A DNA stretch of 64,000 bases from Immersiella caudata (taxonomy: Eukaryota; Ascomycota; Sordariomycetes; Sordariales; Lasiosphaeriaceae), in the NCBI GenBank assembly GCA_030512335.1, contig JAULSU010000002.1, forward strand, positions 2,542,001 to 2,606,000. The letters are read 5' to 3'. Made by a program: the position numbers and the translations under genes. This document shows, piece after piece, positions 22,855 through 34,000 of this stretch (position 1 is the first letter of the stretch; each line of letters starts with the position of its first letter). A model generated the notes under the pieces. That model was not told the DNA's origin. It worked only from the letters and a program-made list of their open reading frames with translations, and ran no database searches.

Positions 22855-23945
22855 GGTTCTTGTTTCGGTGTAGTACTGTGAGGGAAGGAGGTGTAGCGGT
22901 ATGGGATAGGAGCCGCATCTCTAGCAGGACGACTCCCTCTTTTATCATCAAGACTACGCGCCATGGCACCACCGGTCCCGTCCACTGCCGTTTGAGGATC
23001 CCCTACAATGCCACCGACAGCCACAAGCCGCATTTGTAATGTGGACACGACATATGCCCCGGTGAGTGTCCCCCCGGAGCTTTTTTGGCTCCGGTCCATG
23101 TTGGTACTCGATGGTTAGGTAGAAAGCAAAACGAACGCTGCCAGGGGCGTGTTGCCGCGGTAGATGGCTGTCATCTCCTGCGCCAACAATCGTGTCACAA
23201 AGGTGCAACTTCAAGAGAGCGAGTCGTATTGATGGGGCGTCCCGCGCGGGACGGGGGCTGATAGAGTATCTACCGTCTGCGCGCAAACGCCGGTTCGGGA
23301 AGCCGCGCGGGATCGAAGCAGCCTCAACTCCGTCCAAAGCGGCGGCCACCAGCGCAATGGCGCCATTTGCAGATATCTGTCCGGAATTGACAGAACTTAG
23401 CCCAGCGCCCGCAAATGGCGTTCGCTGGAGAACGGGCGGTCTATCTTCCGAGCTGTTCGAGTCGGAGACTTTTCTTCGATTCTTGAGAACGGAGGAAATG
23501 TTCCGCCGGGGACGAAATAGGCCATGAAATACCTATCTCACATTGCGCAAAACTACGACCCAGAAGGCAACGATTATTCAAATTGATTCAGCACGATGCG
23601 AATTTCCGTTGGTTCTTCTTCAGCTAGGGGCGCGAGCAGAACCCAACGTATTGGTAGTTTCGTGTGGAGGCCGTACCCTGCACCGCGCTGCGCATGAGTC
23701 CCGTCATCGCGACATCACTAGAAATCATGTCTTATGATACAAAGCATAGCTTTGCAGACTCTCTCTCGCCTCCTAATTCCGAGGCGAGACTTCGGAGAGA
23801 TCAAAGTGATAGCTCAAGCAACAGAGCTCCCCTATGTCCTTTCGGTCCAAACATCAAGACGCATAAGTATATAATCACCCTCCCGACTTGAGCTCTCAAA
23901 AGCAGCCCCCCCTTCGACTACCTCCCCACCATCTACCCAGCCCTT
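22855..23945. other. Intergenic, AIF-like promoter side
   Basis: 1.1 kb upstream of the AIF-like start and downstream of the PEBP-like gene. No gene recognised. Confidence 0.6.
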
Positions 23946-24897
23946 TCAAAGCCCAAAGAACACCGCCCCAGCCACAAATGCCATCAGCGACACAGGCACC
24001 GCCAATCTCCCTCCCGCTGCAGGCGTGGCAGTCGGCCCACTCCCGGTCCCGGTCCCGGTCCCGGTCCCACTCGGCGTTCCCGTCCCGTTCACCGGCCCAG
24101 GATTCGTGACGTTGAAGAAATTCCCCGCCACCACCTTATCCTCCAGGTCCGCTTCTGTTAATACCGTCAACGCATTGAACCCCCTAATCGTCGCCGCAGC
24201 CGATCGAATCTCGGCGATGTCGTCTGCGTCGGCATCGCTCGTGTCGATCAGGATCTGGGTGTAGCGATGGCTCAGCGGGATACGCGCGGGAGGGTTGGGA
24301 CCGAAGTAGCCCAGGATTGGAGCGGTCTGTGGTAAATGCCCGTCAGTTACTTCTCTCAAAGGTGTTTTCTAGGTAGGCAACGCAATGGCTCCGGCGCGCT
24401 CACGCAACGCTCAAGACGTCCAACAAAAGCCACGAATAGCCACATCAGGAGCGATACGGCGCAAAGGGGAGACCCACGTTGGTGCTGTTTTCGAGGAGGA
24501 ACACAGAGATTTGGCCGGTAGTGGTGTTCAGGCGAGTGGGCGTGTTTGCCGGTGTGAGGCCGGTTTGCGCCCAGTGCAGAAGGGTGTTGGTTTGAGGTGG
24601 GGTGTCGGTGGGAATGTCGAGATCGATCATGAGTACCGCGTAGGAACGGCCGGCGAGGCGAGTCAGGGTGCCGATTCGAGGTTGGGGAATTGTTGCTGGG
24701 GAGGGTTAGCTGGAGGGGACTGGAAGGTGGGAGGGGGACGTACTGTTGCGTGGGACGACGGTCCCGGACATCGCAATGAAGCCGTTGAACTCGACGATGA
24801 GGTCGTTCTGCGTCGCGGGAAGGAAGCCGGGTGGTGTTCGCGCGTGCGAAACTGTCGCCGCCGCCATGAGCACAGCTAGGGAGGTGAGTCCAACCAT
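23946..24897 (-). CDS. Secreted, probably GPI-anchored PEBP-like protein
   Basis: Exons 24897-24744, 24695-24478, 24326-23946 encode 250 residues. The N-terminus MVGLTSLAVLMAAATVSHA is a signal peptide. The middle has phosphatidylethanolamine-binding-protein features (VLMIDLDIPTDTPP, LLHWAQTGL, and after the second splice APILGYFGPNPP then HRYTQILIDTSD). The C-terminus is a Gly/Thr repeat, GTPSGTGTGTGTGSG, then a small-residue stretch and a hydrophobic tail (VPVSLMAFVAGAVFFGL), as for GPI attachment. The ligand is unknown. Intron 2 (151 nt) is required because exon 2 reads into a TGA ten codons beyond the donor; it is an introner-like element. The exact PEBP subgroup is not recognised. Confidence 0.82.
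24045..24068. repeat. Hexanucleotide microsatellite in PEBP-like gene
   Basis: Four copies of GGTCCC in tandem; on the coding strand they encode the Gly-Thr repeat that separates the PEBP domain from the GPI-type tail. Confidence 0.85.
24327..24477 (-). mobile_element. Introner-like element, family A copy 1 (PEBP-like intron 2)
   Basis: A 151-nt intron similar from end to end to GH115 intron 3 (40832-40977). Shared blocks include GGCTCCT, TGGCTTT.GTTGG, CGTCTTG.GCGT, TTGCGTTGCCTAC and ATTTACCACAG, in the same order and spacing. The host genes are unrelated. Confidence 0.8.
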
Positions 24898-25611
24898 TTT
24901 ATTTATTGCTCTTGAAATGCTTCTAGAAGTGGAGATGAGATGTGACGCTGCCCAGCAAGCGTAGAACTCGTGATGAGGATTAAACTGGTAAGTAAAAGAT
25001 AAAAAGAACACAGCGCAAAAAGGAGAGAGTCACAGTAAAGAAACGCAGAAAGAAATGGGGAGGGAAGAGAAGGAGCGATATGGCCGATCACAATGTCTAG
25101 TCATGATGCGTCGTCAGTCGAGACGACTGCGATGGAGATCGTACATCTCAACGAAGTCCCAAGACACGGGGATTTCTTGGCGATCCGTTGACACTTGAAA
25201 CATGCCGAAGCAGCGGCTCTTCGGCACACTCTGAAGCACGCATGCATTAACTGCAGAGTGCGATCACACAGAATTACCCGAGGAGCGGATCAGTCGGAAC
25301 GTTGCATGGGCAGTTGGAAAATACAGCCGTCGTTGACCGCAACCAAAATTACCTACTTGCGGTAGGTATAAAGACATACAGACTGTGAATGTGGCTTGCA
25401 GAGGTAGGTACGCTACCACTACCGGCATCAGCGTCGCGACCCATACGCCTCCACTTGCAGTCCCACGGCCCATTCCGCGTGGCACGCCGAGATGCGTCTG
25501 CGGTCCGGGCAAAATAACTTGGCTGGCAAAGGCCACCTTCCAGGTTTACCGCTGTAGTTACCGTCCATGCCTCACCGCTGAAACAACAACCCAAAACCAG
25601 GAAAAAAGTGC
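24898..25611. other. Intergenic, PEBP-like promoter side
   Basis: 713 bases between two minus-strand genes. Nothing recognised. Confidence 0.6.
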
Positions 25612-26735
25612 TCAGCCTTCTCTCTTCCTGCCAAACAAGCCCCCCCAGAACCCGGCCTTTTCTCTGGCCTCCGCTCGGTACGGCCGAAGCGGGTACAGCG
25701 GCGGAACGTTATACTCGTCCGATCCGGGACTCGCCGGTGTGTAGTACCGGGATCGTGGCTTTCGGTCCGGGATCTCGCCCAGCTTGGTGCTATCGCTGGT
25801 GAAGGAGGCGATGGAGATTCGGTTCTCTCGCGCTGCGGCGATGCGCTGAGCGATGCCTACGGGGCGGCTTTGGGTCTTCGCTTCTGCGTCTCCATCGGTT
25901 GAGAATTCCACGGTTGGTTTCTTCATCGCCGTCGCTGGTTTCTCTTGGATGGTTTCGACCGACGCCTTTGCTTTGGGTTTTGGAGGCTTCTCCTCCTTCG
26001 AGCCGGGCAGCGACTCTTCTGTGACTCTGGGTAACTTTTCCTCAGATTTTACCTTGGATGAGGACTTCTTCTTTTTCGGTGCGCTTGGCGGGCTCTTGTT
26101 CCGAGATTTGGATGTTGTGCTCGAACTGTGAGACGACCCATGAGATGAGCGGCGCGATGAGTGCCCCTTGTGCCGTGAAGCTGAGGCTGCCGGCTTGGCA
26201 TCTGGCGCAAGGGGGGGAGGGGAAGCTGACGAGGAACCAGCGGTAGATGTGTAGGTCATGGATGCTCGTGACGAGTTGTTGCTCCCGAGTCGCCGTGAGA
26301 GGTGGTTAATTGTCCTGATGGCCTCGACTCGGGAGGCGTTGGATAGAGACATGAGGGAGTCATAGTCCAGCACTGGCTTCTGTTCTTTCCCTGAGAGGCG
26401 GAGCAGATTTGCGATTGTTGCTCGTATTCTCTTCAGGATGCGATCCAGAGATGATATGGCACGGGCTTGGCGAGTGTCAGTAAGGCTTCAATCCATACAA
26501 ATGGGAGGGTCGTACCGTCGCCCTTCTTGAAGCGCCCCCCTGACTCGGACAATCTGGATGAATATGCACGCTCAACCAAGTCGCGATCCTTTTTCAACGA
26601 CTTTAGCAGAGTCACCTGCTGTTTGTCCGGCGCGGCCCCATCGCTTCCGCTCTTTGGATGCCTAAGCGATTTGAGCAGTGACACGCAGTTGGAGTATGTC
26701 TCCAAGAGGGCAGTGATGCTGTCGCCAAATCCCAT
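25612..26735 (-). CDS. Conserved fungal hypothetical protein, Ser/Lys-rich
   Basis: Exons 26735-26516 and 26465-25612 give 357 residues; the 50-nt intron (GTACGA, CTGAC branch, AAG acceptor) joins FKKGDARAISSLDRILKRIR. The N-terminal 130 residues look helical (MGFGDSITALLETYSNCVSL; LDRILKRIRATIANLLRLSG). A long Ser-, Lys- and Pro-rich low-complexity region follows, then a compact tail ending FWGGLFGRKREG. I recognise the N-terminal pattern as a Pezizomycotina-wide uncharacterised family, but no function. No signal peptide or membrane segment. Divergent from ECM14. Confidence 0.75.
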
Positions 26736-27511
26736 TTTCGATACATGGAAGCATCAAACGCTGGTGGCGTGCGGGGACGGGACAGAAGGCAGGTGCTCGG
26801 CATACAGTTGGGGAAGTTGATTTTCCAGCTGTGTGTGACAACGTGTGGTGCCCGATCCTACTTGTATTTCCAACGCAGACGAAATCAAGGCGACATGAGG
26901 TGAAGATGCGGGGCTGAACGAGGACGCCTTGCACCAGCTTCCCTAGCCGCCAGCTGCATCCCGTCAAGAGCGTTGAGAACCAATCGATGCCCTCAAGTTG
27001 CCCTCTCGATTGGTGACACGCTCAACCCGCTCGGTAATGCGAGGGGAATGTGCAGTAACACGCCATCAAATTTCATCGTCGAAGGTTCGAGAGAGGGTAA
27101 CAGCTGTACAAAGGTAACATGAGACCATTGTGGATTTGATGAGGGCTATATGTTAGATACAGAACCCCCCTCGTTCGCGCTGAAGCTTGGGACAGAGAAA
27201 AAGGGGGAAGTTGGGTCTTGTATGGATATAAGCCCCCACAGGTATATGGTCTGCGTGAAAAGTGTGTGGGGGTAGCCATCATCCAACCTGCTCGGCACCT
27301 GTCCGACAGCTGTCACTTTGCATCGAGAGCTCTCTTGGCATCCGTTGTTGCGTGGCAGGGGCCAGGCAACAAGCAATGAAACGCCCCGCACTCGATGGGC
27401 TGGAGGCCTGTGGCGACGACGAAACATCTGACCAGTGCTGCGACTAAGAACTAACGCTCTCCGCCTTGCGCGTGTAATGTCTGCAAACGATCCGGATATC
27501 TAGACGCGACG
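26736..27511. promoter_or_regulatory. Divergent intergenic region, hypothetical / ECM14
   Basis: 776 bases between divergent starts, presumably promoters for both. No specific site recognised. Confidence 0.5.
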
Positions 27512-29244
27512 ATGCAATTGCCCGCAAGACACTTGATCGCACTATCCGCTCTGTTGGCCTTTGTCCCCACGCCCCCGACGGTGTGGGCGGCCGGCATTCA
27601 ACCCGCATGGTACCATCGCGAAGCACACCCTGAGCGCGGGGATGGATATGTTCTCCCCTTTTTGAAGAGGTTGCGCGACAGCGCCATCGAACTTATACTT
27701 GGTCCACCGCCATCCTCTCGCGCAAAGCCCGTATGGGCTGACGCCGCGTCGGTTCACGCCCGTTATCGAGACGATGTCGTCATTCGATTCAATGTCACCA
27801 ACCCCCAGGAAGAAACGGCCCTCTCGGTCGCCGCCGTTCAACTGATATTGGATGTATGGGCGTTCACACCTGATTATGTCGATGTCAGGATCAGCAAGCG
27901 ATACTTGCCGGGGCTGCTCAAGCTGCTCCCAGACTCGTTGCAGCACACAGTTCTGATATCCGACGTGGCGGCCGCGGCCTGGGCAACATTCCCTTCAGCT
28001 GATGCTCCGCTCTCCGACTTTGACAGCATGAGCACCCCGGCGAAGAGGAATATGCTGGCAAGTGGGGCTGACAACATTTTCTTCAGTGACTACCAACCCC
28101 TACTCGTCGGTTTCCCTGTTCTCTTGTTGGGCTTCGGATGTTGTTGACTCTGCATAGGTGATTACAAATTGGATGCGGCTGCTCCAAGCTCTCTTCCCAT
28201 CCTTCACCAATATCACCAGCATCGGCAAGTCCTATGAGGGCAGAGACATCTGGGCATTCCGCGTGGGGGAACCAAATCCTGATGAAAAGGGACCGAGGAA
28301 GACGATACTTGTCACCGGTGGTTTGCACGGGAGAGAGTGGATCTCGACAAGCACAGTCGACTACTTGCTGTGGTCTTTGGTTACCTCTTTCGGGACTGAC
28401 CAGATGATCACGAAGCTTCTTCGGCGTTTCGACATTGTCTTCGTGCCGGTCATGAACCCCGACGGGTACGAGTACACATGGCAGGAGGATCGCCTGTGGC
28501 GGAAATCGAGGCAGCGGACGAAGATGCAGTACTGCCAAGGCCTCGATCTCGACCATGCTTTTGGGTACGAGTGGGAGTCCACACAACACATCAGCGATCC
28601 TTGTTCCGAGAGCTATGGCGGGGAGGAGCCATTCCAGTCCATTGAGGCGTCAGATATCGCCGACTGGGCAAAGAACCAGACCGAGAATGGCGTCAAGTTC
28701 ATCGGATTCCTCGATCTCCATTCGTACTCGCAACAGATCTTATTTCCATATGCGTATAGCTGCTCAGTTGATCCCCCAAACCGCGAAAACCTCGAAGAGC
28801 TCGCGGTCGGCCTGGCGAAGGCAATCCGGCTCTCCAGTGGTGAATCTTACACAGTGGCATCAGCTTGCGAAGGGGCGTTGGCCCGCTCTTACAGCGCAAG
28901 CGACTCTTACCCTCGTGTTGAGTCTGGCGGCGGCTCGGCAATCGATTGGTTCTACCGTATGGTATCCCCCCAACCCTACTTTTAATTGATTGCATGCTAA
29001 CGTAGGTGTAGACGAGCTTAAGGCCCGTTACAGCTATCAGGTGAAGCTCAGGGATACCGGAAGTTACGGATTCCTTCTTCCAAAGGAGCAAATTGTGCCC
29101 ACGGGTGAGGAGATGCTGAGTGCCCTCAAGTATTTCGGGGACTATCTTCTCGGGAACAACGGGATCGAGAGCTTCCCGCCAGAGAAGGCTTACGAACCAC
29201 TCTCGGAGACAGAGTGGAGGGATCTCAGGAAACGACGGCGGTAG
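27512..29244 (+). CDS. ECM14: Ecm14-type inactive metallocarboxypeptidase (M14 family)
   Basis: Secreted M14 carboxypeptidase fold of the Ecm14 pseudo-enzyme group, linked to cell-wall or vacuolar roles in yeast. Exons 27512-28105, 28158-28956, 29012-29244 encode 541 residues. The signal peptide is at 1-26 (ending TVWA), the propeptide runs to about 180, and the catalytic fold follows. Zinc ligands are retained: HGRE (His255, Glu258) and LDLHSYSQ (His386). The positions matching bovine CPA Asn144-Arg145 read Asp-His (LDLDHAFGYEW), and the catalytic Glu270 position is Lys476 (YQVKLRDTGSYGFLLP). These are the known Ecm14 substitutions, so it should bind zinc but not cleave. Intron 1 (52 nt) uses a weak GTCGGT donor; intron 2 is 55 nt and splits the His of DWFYHELK. 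Confidence 0.92.
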
Positions 29245-31079
29245 ACGCGAAAACTCACCCAAAACACAAACTCGGAAACGGCATTGTCCTATTTTTTTGT
29301 ATAACGAGCGGCGTCAGTTCCATGAATATGAATACTGCTTTCATGATAGCGGCAGACTAGGTGTACCACTCGGCAGGGATTTTCTGCTGCATCAAACTTG
29401 TTGGCAGTGGCCTTCGCTTTGGACATTCTTCGTTGTTTCGGGTCGAGTGCGGTCGACCCATGCGTGTTCTAAGGCAACGACTGACCTGCGGGTTCAAACG
29501 AGGACCTCAGCACAACCGTCCGGTAAGCTACCTCTCCCTCACAACATTACGGCCTATATATCCAGGGCTTGCCCACAGCAACTCCCATATCATATTTGCC
29601 GATATGACGCTCACCACTTTCATCAGCCTCATGCGGACTCTCACTACCCCCTTGCGCCCCAATTTCCGTGAGGAACACCCAGACCGCGTTATCAAGGAAA
29701 GAGCATCCTGTACAACCCACACCTCCCACGTTTGGTTCTACAGAGACGGCATATGCAGTCCGTACGAATCTAAGGCCACCACAGAGGGAAGCAGTGGGCC
29801 TGCTGAGAGCTCGAAAAAGAGGGTTATGTTTGGGAAGTGATGTGACTGGCAAGAGGGAAGAGGAATGTGCTGATGATATATGCAGAGAGGGCCAAGGCGT
29901 TTTGGGCTGGGGAATCTATAACCCGCAGTGCTTCCTTGAGGGGGGATGTGGCGTATGGTCAAATGAGCACGTTCGAAGGGCCGTTTGGCCTAGTGTATAT
30001 GTAAATTTACCAGGAGATGGTGAATCTTTGGAGGGAGTGGTCGAAGAGTACTTGGAATGTTGATCATCACATATGGAGGGCTGATATTAAGTTTAGTGAA
30101 GACTGTGTAGGTGGTGGTGAGGATGCTGGGGGGCACATTTTTACCATTTCGCGAAGGCGGGTCATTGTTCTCATTGCACGTTGGATCACTAGGTGTGTAC
30201 CTCCTGCACTCCGCACTCCAAGCCCAAGTTTGACGGGCATTGGGGCTTTTTGTTTTGCTTTGTCAATTCGAGTTGCCCAGGGAAAAAAAAAGTTGGTGAT
30301 TTTAACCTGACCCGTTCGAATTGGTGATATTTTAGATAAACTGCTTCACTCCATATGTAGGTGGTTCTTCGTCATTGTGTCTAGGTGGGGTTGCTTGACA
30401 TTGGAAGGCACAACTCTCTCTGGCAGACAGGCAAGAAGACCCTGTATTTTGGCAGTTGCATAGTCACTGAGCTGCTGGGGGATCACTCCCGAGGTCGGCA
30501 TTTCTTTCCTCCGACTATGGCACATAGCGTGCAGAATTTTATATTGCCCGTTGCTCGGGGTTCAACCCGCCCGAGGACCGCTGGGGCAAAGTTTGAGTTT
30601 GATACCTTATGGAACTGGAAACTTTGGTTGCGCAAGTGTTGCCCATTCATGCAGACAAGGGGTTGGTTCGGTGCAGGGTCCCCACCAGATTGGAACTAGC
30701 TTCGCCAAGTCAATTTTCAGCTGGAACTGGGAAGGAGAAAGCTACGGACACTGGGACCCACCAGCGCGAGCCAGCGAACATTGTTCCCGGCCAGGGCGGT
30801 GGTCTGTCTGACAGCCATTTCCCAGCTGCGAGGGTTCAACTCTCTCGACGAGCAACAAATTTCCTACGAATTGCGTGTCCGACGACAGGCCATCTCTACG
30901 ACTGTGTCCGCCACCTGCGCGACCGTCGCTTCGCTCCTCTGATTGCAGACCCCCCGCCGATTGACGATTGACGAGCCGGGTGCCGATCCATCTTGCCTCG
31001 CAGTGAGAATCCGACGAAGAAAGGCGGCCGTCGTCAATGCGTCTCAATGGATTATGACGATCGGAGCCAGCTATAGACA
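29245..31079. other. Intergenic, ECM14 / Sec7-PH
   Basis: 1.8 kb between two plus-strand genes. Open frames of up to 245 codons on the minus strand at 30.7-31.5 kb are antisense shadows of the Sec7 gene start. Nothing else recognised. Confidence 0.55.
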
Positions 31080-34000
31080 ATGCCGTTTCTACGACGCCGC
31101 GGCAACCTCGCCAGCGAGACTGACATCCGGCGCCACACCCTGCTGGACGGTCTCGCCGTGCCGAAGCTCCCGCCGAGTCGCTCCGAATCAACCACCGATC
31201 TGCCCGCCGTAACAGAGGATCTCCCCCCACCCAGCGCTCCGACATCTCCTGTCGAAGCGCCCGCTGACCGCATGTCCACTTCCTCCAGCTATCTCGCCAC
31301 GCCCTCCATCGATGGCGCCGACCGGCCTCCCTCTCCGGTCCAACAGGAAACGCACAAGCACCGCCGATTCTCCATGCTGAGGTTCCGTAATGCGTCCGAC
31401 TCTCAGCTGGCAGCAAAGGCGAAGCTTCATGCCGCCGCAGCGCAGACGGCCCCGCCAGTTCCGCGTCGTATGTTCTCATCAGTCGGCTTGCGCACGCGCA
31501 GTGCTAGACCGTCTATTCTTCAACACCCACTTACAAATGCTACCGCAGCACCCGAGATCATCACCACAGCGCCCACGTTCAATGAGCAGGCGCCCCGAAG
31601 ACAGCCGTCGCGACTGAACTTTGCCGCTCGAATTCGAAAGTCCGGCGAAATTCCGAGACCTGGGCTGGTCAACGAGGTGGACGAGACTGTCCAGGGAAGG
31701 GGGGAGCAGATGGAGCGGGTTCCGGAGGAGGGCACACCAGGGAAGCAAAGCGTGACGTTTGACGAGCCGAGGCGGCCAGCCTCATCGTCCCACCCGCCTC
31801 CCGCTTATGGCGAAGACCACTCGTCTACGCTTGCGCTACCCGTGAACCGGCTCTCAGAATCCTCACGGTCGGATGCCAGTTCGGGAGACAGGGTGTATGG
31901 GAGCACCACAACAACTACCCACACTGTCCACACGACAACCACGTTCTTTAAGCTGCCGCGTAGGAAGCGCAAGCAGCCCGAACCATTATTCCCCATTGCA
32001 CATCTCCAGTCCAAAGGCAAATCCTCGTCTGCGGATGTCTCCAACTCGTCCCTTTACGCCCCCACGCCAGACCCGTCTGGCGGGTCTCCTTCACAATCGC
32101 GGTCAAATTCTCAGCTGACGCCGACACCGTCGAGGCCGTCTTCAAGGAATGGAATGTCAACCCCGCCTACTGCAAGTTTGGGCTTGTTCTCCAAGTCTGG
32201 TGCCTCGCCGGCATCTGCATTCTTCAGGCCCAGCTCGAGGCACTCCGGGCATTCATCGCCAACGAGAGCATACCGCCACAAGCGAGGCAGGTCTTCGACA
32301 TTGAGCTCTCTGGGAAGAGACTCACCAAGGGAATCTGTTGACGAGCATCTTGCACCACCCACAACCAGGACATCTTCCTCAACGGGGCGGAAGAGCTTCG
32401 GAGACCTCCTAGGCTTGAGCCGATTACGCCAGAACTCGGAGCCTAATGGTAGACATGGGACGCTGACGCCGGCGACGCCTGGATCGAGCGCCTCCAAGAA
32501 CAACTCATTGCAGTTGCCGAGAGACTCCATCATCCTTCCCGAACGCCGGGATGACGATACACCTTCAAGGTATCTGGAGCGCCTCCTGGAAGTGGTCAGC
32601 CGAAGTGTCATAGCAGCGGCGGTTTCCAAGGGCACCGACACCTTCTCCCAATCTGTGCTGCGAAGTTACATGCGGAGTTTCAGGTTCTTCGAAGATCCCA
32701 TGGATATGGCCATTCGAAAGCTCCTGATGGAGGCCGAGCTTCCAAAAGAGACGCAGCAGATTGACCGCTGTCTGCAGGCATTTGCCAACCGGTACCATGA
32801 GTGCAATCCGGGTATCTACGCAAACCCGGACCAAGCCTACTTCATCGCCTTCTCCCTCTTGATACTCCATACCGATGTGTTCAACAAGAACAACAAACAC
32901 AAGATGCAGAAGGCCGACTACCTCAAGAACACCAAAGGTGAGGGGATTTTTGATGAAATCCTCGAGGTCTTCTACGACAACATCACATACACTCCTTTCA
33001 TCCACGTCGAAGATGATTTTGACATCAACGGCGAGCGAATCATTACCCACAAGGCCAAGAAAAAGTCCTTGTTTCCCAACGGCGCACCAGACCCGGCAAA
33101 GAGGGTTGCAAAAGAGCCAATCGATCCGTATACGCTGATCATTGACAACAGATTGGATATTTTGCGGCCAAATTTGAAGGATGTGATGCACCTTGACGAC
33201 CCTTACGGCTATCTGGGGACGGCCAAATCCCTCAACCTGAAAGAGCTCCAAAAGACGTTCTTCAAGACAGGGGTCTTGCAGATTATCTCTGCAAGGTCTC
33301 GACCTGATGCCTTCATGACAGATATGACTGCCAAGAACCCGGAAGAGGCCCACCCCGGAATCGTCGACATCAAGATCACCAAGGTCGGCATCCTATGGCG
33401 GAAAGACGCCAAGAAGAAGAAGACTCGGTCACCCTGGCAAGAATGGGGAGCGATCCTTACCGGCGCCCAGCTCTACTTTTTCCGCAACGTGGCATGGATA
33501 AAGAATCTGATGAGTCAGTACGAGGAGCATGTCAAAAAGGGTCACGATGGCGACCCGTGCATTTTTAAGCCTCCTCTCGATCAGTTCAAGCCTGATGCTC
33601 TGATGTCGACGGACGGAGCCGTTGCCTTGATGGACTCGACATACAAAAAACACAAGCACGCTTTCGTTTACGTGAGACATGGCGGATTTGAGGAAGTTCT
33701 GCTTGCTGAAGACGACGATGAGATGAATGACTGGCTTGCCAAGCTCAACTACGCGGCAGCGTTCAGGACCTCTGGTGTGCGGATGCGTGGGGTTGTCGGA
33801 GGCGGCTACGATGGCCAGGGTCGGCGAGCGCTCAGAAGACTGGACACGGACCAGGTTCAGTCGATTCAGACGCCCACGGGGGAGGTCACAATCGCTCGAA
33901 GCAGGATAGACCACAAGATGGCTCAGGATATTCTGGCTGCTCGGCGAGCCATTATGCTTCAAAAAATTGCGGATGCCAACGAGAAGCTGGAAGAGGCCGA

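Noticed and set aside
27512..29244. Active zinc carboxypeptidase call
   Set aside because: Catalytic Glu is Lys and the substrate Arg is His, as in inactive Ecm14.
30742..31479. 245-codon minus-strand open frame
   Set aside because: Overlaps the conserved N-terminus of the Sec7-PH gene on the other strand and has Arg/Gly-rich random composition.
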